A DNA stretch of 64,000 bases, taken from Hofstenia miamia (taxonomy: Eukaryota > Xenacoelomorpha > Acoela > Hofsteniidae). The position numbers and the translations under genes are program-made. A model generated the notes under the pieces. That model was not told the origin of the DNA. It saw nothing but the letters and a program-made list of their open reading frames with translations, and made no database searches. Of the stretch, positions 1 through 12,489 are shown in pieces. Where the stretch lies: the NCBI GenBank assembly GCA_900660155.1, contig CABFPE010000524.1, positions 233,708 to 297,707 of the forward strand, in the 5' to 3' direction. Position 1 is the first letter of the stretch. The number at the start of each line of letters is the position of its first letter.

Positions 1-79
<79 letters not shown>
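1..79. repeat. (AAT)n microsatellite
   Basis: Uninterrupted AAT trinucleotide run from the window edge, decaying into AAC repeats at its right end. It probably extends beyond the window. Confidence 0.97.
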
Positions 80-80
<1 letters not shown>

Positions 81-1971
81 CAACAACATTTTTCTATTTT
101 AGAGATGTTATGTCTCTATGACTACATATTATTCTTTGCTGAACTATTAGTCCTTAAGTTATGCAAGGAGATTAAGGGATTTATTTATAATGTGAAATGT
201 TTCAGAAAAAATGCACATAAGGTTGAAGGAATCGTTTATTTTTAATTGGTTTTGTATCATATCGACACACCCACTATTCACAGTGGAATTCTAATTCATT
301 CGATTTATCACGCTTAAAAAGAGTTACTGCATCCCATAAATTATGCTATAAACTATTATTCAATATTTGATTTTAGATTATTTTTTAACATGGTTGGCTG
401 AAAAAAATTGTTTTAGACGCCATATTTAAAGTATTTTTTTTCTTAGATTTTTAACACTGACCTTTAAATATTCAGATTTTCGGATTCGTATTGCAAAAAT
501 TCCTTTTTGGAAGGATGAGAGAGAATTTTTTTTCATTTGTTCAAGGTTACCTAAATTGCTTTAAGAATATTACAGTGTTTTGTACTGTGTGATTAAAACT
601 GACCTCATTAGCAATGCTAATCAAGTTTGGCTATAAAATTACCATATTAACTTCATTACCACAAGCAATATTTCTACTCTAGAATTATCATCCATTTTGT
701 TCAAGTCTTAAGTGTAATTCAAACCTTTTGCTGTTGGCAACTTCTATAAAGAGATTCCTATTTGCCTATGGGAATTTTCTATCAATATACACTTGAAGTA
801 GATTCCTACTGTACTGGTGTATGCTGCAGAAATTGTCCACCCAGATTTATATCAATAATTGACATTGTCTTTATAAACCATCTAACATCATTTGAAAATA
901 AATATTAAACTAAGTTATATATATCGGTCGTAGAAGCAATCTATTCTATTTCCATACGCTCTATTATTTATATTTAAGTTGACGGCAGTGTGTTAGTATG
1001 TATAAATGGAATGTTGCTAAAAGATGGCAATAATGCAATTCATTGCATTTGATTATGCGTAAATTGACAACTTGAACGTCAATTTCAAAATTGCTCAATG
1101 CGTGAGCTTCAGAAATGGAACCGGCACTAAATTTCAAGACCATGGCCGATATTTGACTAGCAGTATGTTGTGCAAGGGTAATTTTACAAAATGTCGTCGG
1201 TGAGATGTTAAATGAAATCTGTTTTTCTTGGCTTTTGTAAAATTGCTGTAGCAGATATTGGCATTTGCTGGCGGGGAAGGCCTGGCTTGGATCGAGTTAC
1301 TGCTAAGAAGCAGTGCACCCAAATAAACACAAATGCAGTTAATGCTATAGAAATGATAAACAATGTGTTGACCAATGAAATCTTCATTTTTGAGTTTTTC
1401 TGTTTATAGTTATTATTATTAATTTCTAATATTCCAAACATATGTTTACCAATACGGAAGAAGTTTTGTTTGGCAAGGATCACATAAATAATAATTCAAT
1501 GAATTTTTTTTGAATTTATTTTTCCTTCAAAACGTGTTTGCTATTCAGAGATATTTTACATTAATACAACAATTAATTCGGTATGATTAAATAACACACA
1601 TCCTTATTTGTAATGTCAGGATATTTTGACAGACATAATAGACTTTATTATAAACAATTTGATAAAAAAATTTCCGAGATCACTAATATAAATTGTATGA
1701 AAAATTTAAAGAAATTATGATTAATTACATTTTGTAGAGAAAATGTTAAAAATAACATATGTTGACAGTTCTGAGTAAACGTTAACTTAATCTTTGAAAA
1801 AACATTTTTTTTCATAATTTGACGGCGTACATTTTATAAATATTGTTATGGAAAATGTTTAGTATAACTTACATGACAGAAATGCAACAAATTCAGACAT
1901 TATGTTAAAAATGCAAAATCACATTATACATGTAGTTTATAAAAGTATTTTATACAATCAAAGTTCATTAT

Positions 1972-2006
<35 letters not shown>

Positions 2007-4248
2007 GTATGAAAGATAATGAGTTTGTTTGGGCACTGTAATTTAAAAAATTCATTTAAGACTCAGTTTTAAACTGTCCATTTTTTCATTTATAATACTA
2101 TTATTCTTTAAATATATATTTTAGAAGCTAGAAAATTGGTCAGAATGTTGAAATTAGAAAAATCTTCAAAATCTATGGAATGAAAAAATTAATTTATAGT
2201 TTCTAAATTTTCTATTTAATTTTTTGTATTATTTTTGAATTTTTTATTAAATAAATTTAAAAAAATAATACTAAAAATGTAAGAATAATTTAATTCATAC
2301 CTTTTTAAACTATAGCAATTAAGTAAATAATGCTATGAATATAAATAAAATTGTCTAGAAATCCATGAGGGAGTAGCATTTTGTAATATTTTTTCATTAT
2401 CTATTAAAAAATAATTATTTTTAATGTCTTTAATAATGATTTTTTCTAAAATATTTATTTTAAGCATGCTTTTCAAAATTTATTTGGAATTTTGTTTTTT
2501 ACTATAAATTTTTTAAGATATTAACTATTTATTTCTGTCAATTGCAATTTGAACAAACCCTGCCAAGTTTGGTCCTTAAGTTTCAGCCCTTGTCCATTTC
2601 TAAAGGCCGCTAATTAGCGGCGGCCGTCGAACAGTATCCAGTTCCATTTCTGGTGAGGTTTGTTTGCGTGTTCCCATGAACCTAAAATGTTGACCAAGTA
2701 AAACACAATTTTTTGCGCAATCCTTGTTGTTAACCTTAATGCTACACCATGTCAAGGTAGATCAACCTGAAAAATATTTAAATTTTAAATGTCCCTTTTG
2801 TTAATATTTCTTAAAAAACAGTAGTAGACTTCCTAATTTAATTATACGATTCAGATACGACTAGGTTTCTGTCAAAATTGATACTAAGATAATTTCTGCT
2901 TGCATTCAAATTTCGGAAATTGAGGGAAACTCATATTCAGCCAAATCCACGGCGTTTATGATAATTGTATTACGCTTTGGATTTAATGCCACTGTGACAT
3001 TGGTGAGGTATTATCTCGGCATCACTTCATTAAATTCACCGTACTCCGCCTTTGTTTCTCACATTTCTGATAATTGATACATTCAGGTTAAACCTTTCCA
3101 ATTGATTAATATAAATCTTTCCGTTTTCTATCCATCCCGACTCTTGTCTAGATGAACGTTTAATATTCTACGCTAATTTAAATTCTCTGCTGTAATTTCT
3201 ATGTACACGTTAATATTCACATAAAAATTTTTAAATTCTCTGGGAATTTTTAAACTATTATCACCATATCGATATTTCATTAAGGATATTAGAGGCATGC
3301 AAGCGCGCTTAATATTTCAAAAATCAATGATAAGATCCACCTTAGGGTATTCAATATCAATATCTCCTGAATTTCAATCCATTGCATCATCTTTGACCAA
3401 TTACGATTCTATACTTGGTTCAAGATTACTTCATCATTGCTAATTACTAGAAGTGATGTGGCCGATGCGTTTTTTCAGCTTGTAAAATAGCTCTACCTTC
3501 CTTTTATTTGAACTTGAGCGACTTCAACTTCATTATGCAGTTTGTCAAATATTGGTTTCACCATTATTTACCTGATCCATGAACAAAGCCGAACGACAGA
3601 AATGTTGTATCAAGAAAGGTAGCAATGATGTGCAACTGCTAATAAGTTTCCAAAATTTCTTCACTACAGAAATGTATTTACTATCACTAACAGCTTGCAA
3701 TTTTCTTCGGGATTAATTATTACAAACAGTCACATTTTGAAGAATAAACCGAATTATTTTAAGTATTTCCAAGTGAATTCCACTTGATTGTAATTTACCC
3801 AATTTCTAATGATGGCACATTAACAACTCAGACCTAAATGTAGTATAGTCCTGTTTATCATAGCATTGATTCAAAATTACCTCAAATTGGTTTCCTGCTT
3901 TTTGTATGGTCTGATTGCCCATTAATGATGTCAGAACGTCAAGCAAGATACAAATCTAAACAATTACTCGTCAGCCTTTGAATGTATTGTCATTACTGTA
4001 AGAGCATTTAAGAACTAAGGCATTTTGAGTCCATCACTGTTTGTCGTTGAGGGATATTTGAAAACGTTTTGGCCTGATTTTCACTTAAAATGATAGTTAA
4101 GGAATATCAACCGTTAACCCGGAGGCTGTCCATTTGCCGTACTTGATGTAAAACAGGAAAAGTCTTCTTAGCGAGATTATCTTATTTAGGAATTAATGAG
4201 CCCATTGCAGATGATTATAATAAACCAACGAAATACTTCGGAACTTTT
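80..4248. other. gene-free AT-rich DNA
   Basis: No coding exon recognised on either strand; the few open frames are short and look like nothing known. It contains a (TA)n run at about 1973-2004 and a small GC-rich patch at 2590-2640 with a perfect 16-bp palindrome (2606-2621). A less AT-rich patch at about 1240-1330 has short open frames on both strands but no recognisable product. Confidence 0.6.
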
Positions 4249-4482
4249 ATGGTAAACCCGACCCGAAACTTAGATTTTGTTTCGCAATCTCAACGTCTTG
4301 GATCATTTTCTGATAGTGTAAACATAGCCATTAATTGGTATTACTTAACGTCTTAGATCTTTTTCAAATGGAGTGGTGGATAACATCCGTAACTTTTGTA
4401 TCAATCTATCTATGCTTTGTACCCGAAGCCGACCCGAAACCCGAAATCGTGTTGGGTTCAATCGGGTACACGATGCCACTCT
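4249..4482. mobile_element. hAT-like non-autonomous element remnant
   Basis: The word CCCGACCCGAAAC occurs near 4255-4267 and again near 4430-4442, followed by GGGTTCAATCGGGTACACG, a partial inverse of the same motif. Degenerate short words repeated at both ends and in both orientations are typical of the sub-terminal regions of hAT non-autonomous elements. No clear terminal inverted repeat or 8-bp target duplication could be assigned, so the ends are approximate. The small open frame inside is not considered coding. Confidence 0.4.
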
Positions 4483-7214
4483 CTACTGTATGGTGTTTCA
4501 CTAAGAAATCCTGCTTGAGTTATTCTGTGATTCTTTGCAATGAAGTATTGGCGCATTAAACTTTCATTGAAAAAAAGTTAAAATAATTGCCAGAAATGTA
4601 AGACTTCTTACTAAGCATGTTTAACTGCTTTCGTGTAACACCAGTTATAAAGAGAACAATATCTTCTGCTTTATCATTGAATGTAATCACATGTTATTCC
4701 GTTTTTTCTTAGAGGAGGCTTCGCTGATTTTTTTAAATGAACTTTTCTATCAAAAGAATTTTATAATGATTTCTAGTTTTTCAAAATTTTCAAGAATTGG
4801 CATCAATACTTTGCAAATATCAAGATATGTCGGTAAGTTGTGCAATCCTCAATCTAACATTGTAATAATTTATGATATTCGTCGATTTTTTCGAGCGACG
4901 TTTCATGAGTACGCAATGTTTTATTGATTAACTGTCATTATTGGAATTCAGCGCTCTATTTTAACAATTTCTTTACTTCCACTAATGAATGTGTTAACTA
5001 TTTCTAGTGTTTTCAAAACGATATTAATTTTGCTCGTAACTTTATTGAAATTCATTTCAAAATGTCAGCGGATTTTGAACTTTCGATATTGCTTCCTGAA
5101 TACATTCATAATGAATTGAGCTTTGAATTTTATATACTGTCCAGGTGTGCTGTAGTTTGCATGTATCTATTGATTTCCAAATAAACTTTTCGGTAATCTT
5201 TGCAGTTAAATTGGTCGACATTTCAGAAGAATGTAATTTTATTTCAATTTGGACAAGAAATTACTTAATTCAAATATTGTCAGCTGGGTCATTTTGACGC
5301 AAATAAAGGTGCCATTTCTTAGAAAAACAGATTTGGCAATTTATGTTTTAATACTAGTTTGAAAGAAATTAGTAATTTCTCTTCAAAATTTTCTCTGGTT
5401 CAAGTACGATTTTACCAATTTTTGTAGTAACTTTTCATATCGTTAATTTTATCGATTGTAGTGTATAGATAAACTTTACCTAACAGAAATCATGTTGTAA
5501 AAAGCAGTTTGGGTTGAGCTGTAATTCTGGTCTAAAAGGTTGACCTGTATTTTGGGAATTTCTTGTACATTTTTTCTTTGTTGTAAAATTTTAGTTGATT
5601 ATTTCTTATTAAAAGATTTACTTATTTATTGTTAAACATTTATTTTACAATATGGAGTTACGGCTAGATTAAAATTTCTTTGTCTAAAGACTAGCGGCGC
5701 TTTGTATCAAGCTCATAATTAAAATACTGACCCTATATATCATTGTATATTTGAATTCAAAGTGTCATGTCATGTTATGATTGTGATTTGAGGAAATGTA
5801 ACTAGCTGGGATAATCATACGAAAGCTTTTCTAACGCCCTAACTGCAAAAGCTTCTGTTCATTTAAATTTTTTGTAGTTTGGTTTTTTGTAAAATATCAG
5901 TACTGTCTTTTGCATGCTATATTAAAAATTATTATTATTAGTATGTATATGTATATGTATACGTATTACGTATTTATAATTTACATATATTATACAATGT
6001 GCCGTTACTCTAACTCAGTTTCGTCACATTTTCAGGCATTCGATGTGCCATTGGTTTTTCTTATTTTAAAAATTTTTGAAGTAAAAGTTAATATAAAAAT
6101 TGTTTCTTATATATATATATATACAGTATATATATATATATATATAAATATAAATACAAAATATTAGTTGACAATATGAATTTTCATAAATATTCGATTT
6201 AATATTCAATTTTTTAGTTTTCTTTTAATATAAGCGATATCTTCTAGTTAATTTAATGAAGACTTCCTTTTTCCTTGAACTGAGCTGCTGTGTAGTGCAA
6301 CCTGTTAGAAAATTACTTTGAGCATTTTATTTTAATTGAATTGTTCGCATATTATTTTCACTCATGTTAACAAATCTCTTTTTAACTTCGCATTAAACAC
6401 GAACCTTAAAAGTTAGTGTTATTATTAGTTTACTTGAGCTTTCCCTTTTTATGACTCTATCCAGTGTGCACCGCAATTGGTCACTAAAGTATAATAAATT
6501 TCATATTGTTCTGAACTAAATATATTAAAAATGGAGTATTCTATGACATAGTAATTCACATAATTCATATCTTATATATCGTATTATGGACGGACTAAAT
6601 TTAAAAATATTTTCTGCAAATAGAACCTTAATTTAGCCATTTAGCATCAACTGATATATATATATATATTATAGCTAAGACTGCCTTACTTAACCTGTGA
6701 ACAAGTTTCACTGATTTATCAATGTTAAAATTTGGTAATTTTGATCCAATAGCGAGTTAGGATAGTTTGATTTATTTTTACCCACACTAAAAATCGGTTT
6801 TTTTCTCCCAAAATATATTGCTTTATACATAAAACAACTTCAATGACACAAAATACATCTAAAAATTGGGTTGTTCATCCATTCTCATTCAATGAATGAA
6901 AAATTACAAATTTTCCACCTGTATTCATTGTCAAGCAGCGCTTGTTATAGGTACATGTAGCATAAAAAAATAAATTTGTACATTGATATATTTATAATGA
7001 ATGATATTATTTTTGAAAAAATGGCTCTAGTCAAACTTCGAGCAATTGAGCTGTCTCAGAGCCTTCGCAGCTCTAAAAAGTTAGATCGAAACAATCAATT
7101 TAAATTGTATACACGAATTACAATTTAGATTATGTTCTTAGTTGCCGATCTCTGTTTCCGTTTACTTAAAGCTTAAAACCTGTTTCATAATCGAATGTAT
7201 AATTTAGTTTTGAG
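4483..7214. other. gene-free AT-rich DNA
   Basis: No exon, RNA gene or transposon recognised. (TA)n runs lie at about 6109-6148 and 6654-6670. Open frames here are low-complexity and come largely from TA repeats. Confidence 0.55.
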
Positions 7215-9230
7215 ATGATATATTTAAATATAGTCTCTCCGCTCATGTCACATCTTAACAGTTTCATAGCTATTTTGATGTTTTATTTCAATTTCACTGT
7301 ACGCTCTTTGAATAAACTCGAATCTTTCAAATGCCGTTCCGGTCCTTCCGATTCTTCGAAACTCTTTTCTCTCACAGGAGAAGTCATCAACTTCATAGAA
7401 CTCGACAAAATCTCTCTGCTGTCCAGCTTCTAATCTGGATCTCTTCAAAACGGTTATTTTTTCTTGCTTTGCCTTCATTCCAAGCCTGACATTCCCAGCT
7501 TGAAATGGAACCTTCTTTCTGCTCACTTGGATCTGGAGAAAGCTGATCTCTTCAATACCTATTTCGCCTCGAATTTTTCTGACCCTGTGTCTCTCTGTCC
7601 TGATCGGCCTGCCACCTTCCCACTGATTCGGCTATGTGACATCGTCTTCAACGCCCATGATGTTTCCCTCATGCTTAAGTCGTGCAAGTTGTCTCGTAAT
7701 TGCTATCCTGACGGCGTCCCATCCTTTGTAATTCACGAAGCCTCTTCAACTCTTTTCATCCATTTAAAGCATCTCTTCTCTTACATTTGGCCCTCTAAGC
7801 GTTTTCGCCTTGCTGGAAAACATCTTGAATCTCTCCACCGTTAACATCCAATCAGCTTTCTCCTCTCAAGTCACTTCATAACGTCCAATAGCTATTGTTT
7901 TTCGGCTGTCAATCATCTTTGAGCGCCTTGGCTTTCGTTATGTGTTCCCTAAAATTCATCACCTCATCTCCTCTTCTCAGCATGGTAAACTTCCGTGTTT
8001 TTCTACCATCATTAACTTGCTCACTCTGATTGAAAACTTCTATTTCCGCTTTGATCGTAATGATCCTGGTAGCATTATATTTCTTGACATTTCTAAAGCT
8101 TTTGATCAGCTCCCTCACTCTATTTACAAATTTCATCGAACTTTTCCAGCCTTACCTCTCCAATCGTCGTCAGTGTGTCAAAATTTTCTTCTCCTGCCCT
8201 TGTATTTAGTGGTGCTCGTCAAGGTTCTGTTTTTGATGTTCTCTTCTTCCTCGTTGCTATCAACAACCTCCCTCAATCGGTCCTCAAATCATCCTGTCTA
8301 CTGTACGGCGATGACACTGCGATTTTCAACTTTGGTAGTTATTTTGCCTCCAATAATATTACCTCTGATTTTGAGCTTTTGTCCACTTGGTCTTCCACTA
8401 ACCATCTTGATTTTAGCTCAACCAAGACATATGGTATTTCCTTTTCTGTATCTCTCCCTTCTGATCTGCTTCTCCCTGTGAACTTTTCAACTCATCATGC
8501 TCATCTTGGAATTCAGCTTGTTGCAAACTTAAATTTGTCAGATGTGTCCTTGCGTCTCCGCAAAGCTAATTCCTAGCTCTTTGCCCTCTTCCGCAATGTT
8601 CTCTTTAATTCCCTGTCTGCTGTGAAACTCTTTTTGGTCAAATCCATTGCTCGCACCATCTTTCTCTACGCTTCTTCTTGTTGACGACCTTCTCGTGCTT
8701 TGTTCCACTCCATGGAACGTTTTCAGAAAAGCGCTTTCAAATGGATCTCCCCTTGCCATACAAAGACGCTCTTCTCAAATTCTCCACTCTCCGCTGTCGC
8801 TCTATTTTCATGCCTGTGATTTCCTCCTGTTCAATCGTTTTTTCACTCTCAAATTCGATCTCGATATTTTTGATTTCATAAAGTTTTCTAATTCTCGCTC
8901 CACTCTCTCTGATGCAGTTGTCACTTTCCCCATTCGTCGTCCCAAGAAACATCGCACCCTTCACTGCTTTTTCAATCGTGCTTGTACTGTTGCTAATGAC
9001 ATCTTGACTCTCAACCCTCCAACAGCCATTGATTTTTTCCTCGCCACCGAGCTTCAAGAAATTTTGACGTCTTTTCTCTTTGCAGAGCCCTTTTCCCACT
9101 TCCCCTACTCTTCCATCTGCTCCTAATTTATCTCCTGTGACTGTCCTCGCTGTCGTAAAACTTGACTTGTTTTTATTTTTTGTAGTTTTTGCCTTCAGCG
9201 GCTAATAAAGTCATTCATTATTATTATTGT
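7215..9230 (+). mobile_element. 5'-truncated LINE with decayed reverse transcriptase
   Basis: A non-LTR retrotransposon copy. Reverse-transcriptase motifs are spread over three frames: EKADLFNTYFASNFS and PDGVPSFVIHEAS (frame of 7464-7844), then RPIAIVFRLS and SSQHGK, then FLDISKAFD near 8087-8113 (motif A; frame of 7942-8481), then SGARQGSVFDVLFFL and the polymerase motif YGDD at 8304-8315 (frame of 8175-8576). A further frame with a C-terminal fragment continues to 9126. At least two or three frameshifts separate these pieces, and the endonuclease region is missing, so the copy is dead. The 3' end has AATAAA near 9204 and a TCATTCATTATTATTATT tail at about 9211-9228, a simple-repeat tail as in CR1/Jockey/I-type LINEs. 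The base composition is visibly richer in GC than the surroundings. The exact clade is not resolved, and the left end is placed only where coding-like composition begins. Confidence 0.85.
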
Positions 9231-9500
9231 TCATCAAATGCATTGCTATAACAAATGTTGCTAGACTTGTTTCGGGGGCTATAGTCCCCAATGTATATCA
9301 CATCATTTAGCATATAGTAGGATTCAACACAGTAAAGCCAGAAAATCTTAATTCCAACGTCCTAGTTCTTGAGCTTATGTATTGCAGAAATCTTGCTCTT
9401 TCATGTAATTGTGAGATAGGGGCATGCACTGCGAAGTTGGAGTTGAAGTTTGTATATATATAAGTATAAATATATTTCTATTTGGTGCCAACCTATAACA
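9231..9500. other. gene-free spacer
   Basis: Short AT-rich spacer between the LINE tail and the piggyBac fragment. Nothing recognised. Confidence 0.5.
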
Positions 9501-9719
9501 TTAGTCGCGCCGTATTGGGTCGTCAAACCTAAGCACAGATGTAATTTGAATAGACCTTTCTCGTGTCATTGTTGCCCTGCATAATTCGTCAATGTCTCGA
9601 TGGCTGGCACGAAAGGCGCCTAAGATTACAAATAACCTAATAAAACTTTCCATTTCAATTAAATCAAAAATTGCTTGAAAGTTTTTTATTATTTGAATGG
9701 TTAGTATTCCAATGTGCAA
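9501..9719 (-). pseudogene. piggyBac-like transposase fragment
   Basis: The minus-strand frame contains IRLFVILGAFRASHRDIDEL followed by CRATMTRERSIQITSVLRFDD. This matches the spacing and residues of the start of the piggyBac DDE transposase domain, where a leucine-rich helix and a '..GVFRASHE.L..LW' segment precede '.FRA.MS..RF..LL..LRFD'. The tryptophan and serine normally after the DEL position are missing, and the frame closes right after DDPIRRD. The catalytic aspartates lie further downstream in intact family members and are absent here. No terminal repeats or TTAA duplications were found. This is a small relic of a plain DNA transposon; the family call rests on motif memory, without alignment. 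Confidence 0.65.
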
Positions 9720-11503
9720 TCATTGTCCGTCCTTGTAAATTCGAGTAAAGTAAAGTGGTTTGTAATGCTAGGGGTAAATCATCAACATTGCATCCATTTC
9801 TATTTCAGGAATTGCGTGCGGAGCAGAACCGTCACTGAAACGTGTGATATTTCTCAATGGTTGTCTTCCAAATGTCGCCATCGGCTTACAGCGAAACCAT
9901 TATCGACCAGATCCAGACAAAAATACTGTTGAAAGTCTCATTTTCGTTAGTTTGAATCTAGGCTATCTATAATACAGCCATGACACTTGATATATTTATT
10001 TTCTAGCGGAGGCTGACCAATATTGTTTTGAATAACTTTTGATTAAATATGTTGTTTTTAAATGTGTGCAACAGCTAGAGCTACGTTCAGTAGCTAAATG
10101 TCACTTAATTGTCAACGGCGTTTAACAAGAGAGCGGTTTTAGTAGAGATGATGTTTCAAATCGTAAAATTTCTAAATTTGGTTAACAGCAATATTATTTA
10201 TTTTGGTAACGTATGTTCTACCTTTGAAAATCTTTTTACATGTTCTTAAAAATCATCATAACTATTGTTGTTTTCATGATAAATTTTGCAGTTATTTTAT
10301 ATTAGCTTAAGCAGAAACTTCTGATAATAGCTCACCCTCCGCTAGTCCAGTGTCATGGACTGTATTATTGATCGCCTTGGTTTGAATGCCCATTTCCTCT
10401 TTAGATTAACTGTATGAATATTCATAATCAGATTGGCCAACAAACCAAGTGTGTTTTCATCTTATGACTAGAAGCCATATGCAAAAAATAACTGAATATA
10501 TCAAAACACGTTTCATAAATTATTATCTAGTAAATATAAAAATAATCATTTGCAAATGATATTTAAATATTGGAATTGTAAGTAAAATGGTTAAAATAAC
10601 TTTTACGTCTGTAAATCAATGTTTTCCAAAAAATTGGGAAAAAATTTTTGAGTATACCAGATTTTTACAGAATTTCTTACTCTAGTCAAGTGATAAAAAG
10701 TCACAAACAATTTTTATTCCAACATCAATACTATTGGAGAAATTTTATTTTAAAAATTTCAATGGGTATTTTTACCCGAAGTGCCTGTAAAGAAGAAACA
10801 TGTAAAGACACTTGTTTTTCTTAGTTGATAAATCAAAGCCAAAATTAACTTATCTATTTGATTTAATAATTTTAATGTGTACATCATCTGAGACTTCTTA
10901 ATGTTCTCAAGTGGTTTCGTTTTCAAAAGATGGTGTAAAATATAATGTCCTTTATAACTTTTATTTAAGTCACATAAGGATATGCGCTCCCCTGGGGTTA
11001 ATTTAGTCTACGTTTTGCGCCTATGATTAGATTTCCAGTTTCAATCATCAAAAGTTCTCTCAACACCGCTACCCATAATATTCATTCTCATTTGCAATTT
11101 ATTCCGCTATTTTCTATTTTAATTCCATTACAAAAGTCATCACCGTGATTATTCTTCTGACAATAAACACTTTGTCTGAGAATGTTGTCAAATGATTTTT
11201 TTAGGGCTATTATATCTTTGAAGACATTGGAAATAAGATAATAGTAGTTTTATTTATATTCAAATAAAGTATCTGATGTAGAACTTGCAAAAAATGTTAA
11301 CCAGCCAGTGTCAATTGACAATTGTTCAAACGCACTTTACATTGCTGTTTCTAAATTATTCTTTCACATCATTGAAGATCCTGTACAGTTGCGCAAAATT
11401 TTATCAACATTCCAAAAGTTGATGATTGCGTGCATTCTAGTTCACTTGTATAGACAAATTTGTCTTAATAAATTGGAAATGTTGAGCACCTTAAAATATG
11501 CCC
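9720..11503. other. gene-free AT-rich DNA
   Basis: No exons recognised. A tRNA-like patch (see 10326-10400) is the only notable structure. Confidence 0.5.
10326..10400 (+). repeat. possible tRNA-derived SINE head
   Basis: Contains AATAGCTCAC resembling a tRNA A-box region, an anticodon-arm-like hairpin AGTCC...GGACT, and GGTTTGAATGCC resembling a B box (GGTTCGANNCC) about 50 bases on. Acceptor and D stems do not pair properly, so it is not a functional tRNA. It may be a decayed SINE promoter or chance. Confidence 0.25.
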
Positions 11504-11635
11504 TCTACGAATGTTCGTATCGAATCGAATCGAATATTCGATTCTATTCGAGTTTCAAATAATGTTATTTTGATTCATGAAAAAGTACGAATCATTCGAA
11601 TTTTGTAATCAATCGACTATTAATGCCAAACAGCA
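11504..11635. mobile_element. short element with TCGAAT/ATTCGA repeats
   Basis: Dense short words in both orientations (CGAATCGAATCGAATATTCG, then ATTCGAG, CGAATCATTCGAAT and ATCGACTATT). This looks like the sub-terminal region of a hAT-type non-autonomous element or a degenerate simple repeat. No terminal repeat or target duplication identified. Confidence 0.35.
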
Positions 11636-11849
11636 ACTACATCATTTCTAGGTTATTTTATTACAATACAGATCTAAAAATGTTAAGTACTTCATTTAGC
11701 ATACGAATCAGGTAACGCAAATCTGGACACTTGAGGAAGGGTGGGAGAGGTTAGGCATATCCAAATCCAAATTTTCACTATTGCTGCTTTATTTATGTTA
11801 ATTATTACTACCATGGAGTACTGAAGTGAAATGTATATATATATATATA

Positions 11850-12311
11850 NNNNNNNNNNNNNNNNNNNNNNNNNNNNNNNNNNNNNNNNNNNNNNNNNNN
11901 NNNNNNNNNNNNNNNNNNNNNNNNNNNNNNNNNNNNNNNNNNNNNNNNNNNNNNNNNNNNNNNNNNNNNNNNNNNNNNNNNNNNNNNNNNNNNNNNNNNN
12001 NNNNNNNNNNNNNNNNNNNNNNNNNNNNNNNNNNNNNNNNNNNNNNNNNNNNNNNNNNNNNNNNNNNNNNNNNNNNNNNNNNNNNNNNNNNNNNNNNNNN
12101 NNNNNNNNNNNNNNNNNNNNNNNNNNNNNNNNNNNNNNNNNNNNNNNNNNNNNNNNNNNNNNNNNNNNNNNNNNNNNNNNNNNNNNNNNNNNNNNNNNNN
12201 NNNNNNNNNNNNNNNNNNNNNNNNNNNNNNNNNNNNNNNNNNNNNNNNNNNNNNNNNNNNNNNNNNNNNNNNNNNNNNNNNNNNNNNNNNNNNNNNNNNN
12301 NNNNNNNNNNN
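11850..12311. other. assembly gap (462 N)
   Basis: Run of N flanked on both sides by TATATA sequence, so the missing piece probably includes a long (TA)n microsatellite. Open frames crossing it are meaningless. Confidence 0.99.
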
Positions 12312-12456
12312 TATATAAAACCCTGCTTTTCTTTACTACTCGTAAAGTATGGAATTTCGCTCTCTTTGCTGAATTACGAATTGATTAAGTATGCTTGAAA
12401 ACGAGCCTATCATTTTACATGTACTCTAGCAGTCCACAATTCTGATAAATTGTAGT

Positions 12457-12489
<33 letters not shown>

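Noticed and set aside
1208-1483. Overlapping frames on both strands near 1.2-1.4 kb
   Set aside because: Slightly GC-richer but without recognisable motifs, splice sites or homology; treated as unexplained non-coding DNA.
5910-6167. 85-codon frame rich in Tyr/Ile
   Set aside because: Produced by TA repeats translated as YIYI; no splice context or family.
7248-9099. Minus-strand frames over the LINE
   Set aside because: Antisense shadows of the reverse-transcriptase region; no recognisable product.
10326-10400. A functional tRNA gene
   Set aside because: Only box-like words and one hairpin; acceptor and D stems do not pair.
11826-12398. Long open frames across the 462-N gap
   Set aside because: They consist almost entirely of undetermined residues; no real sequence supports them.
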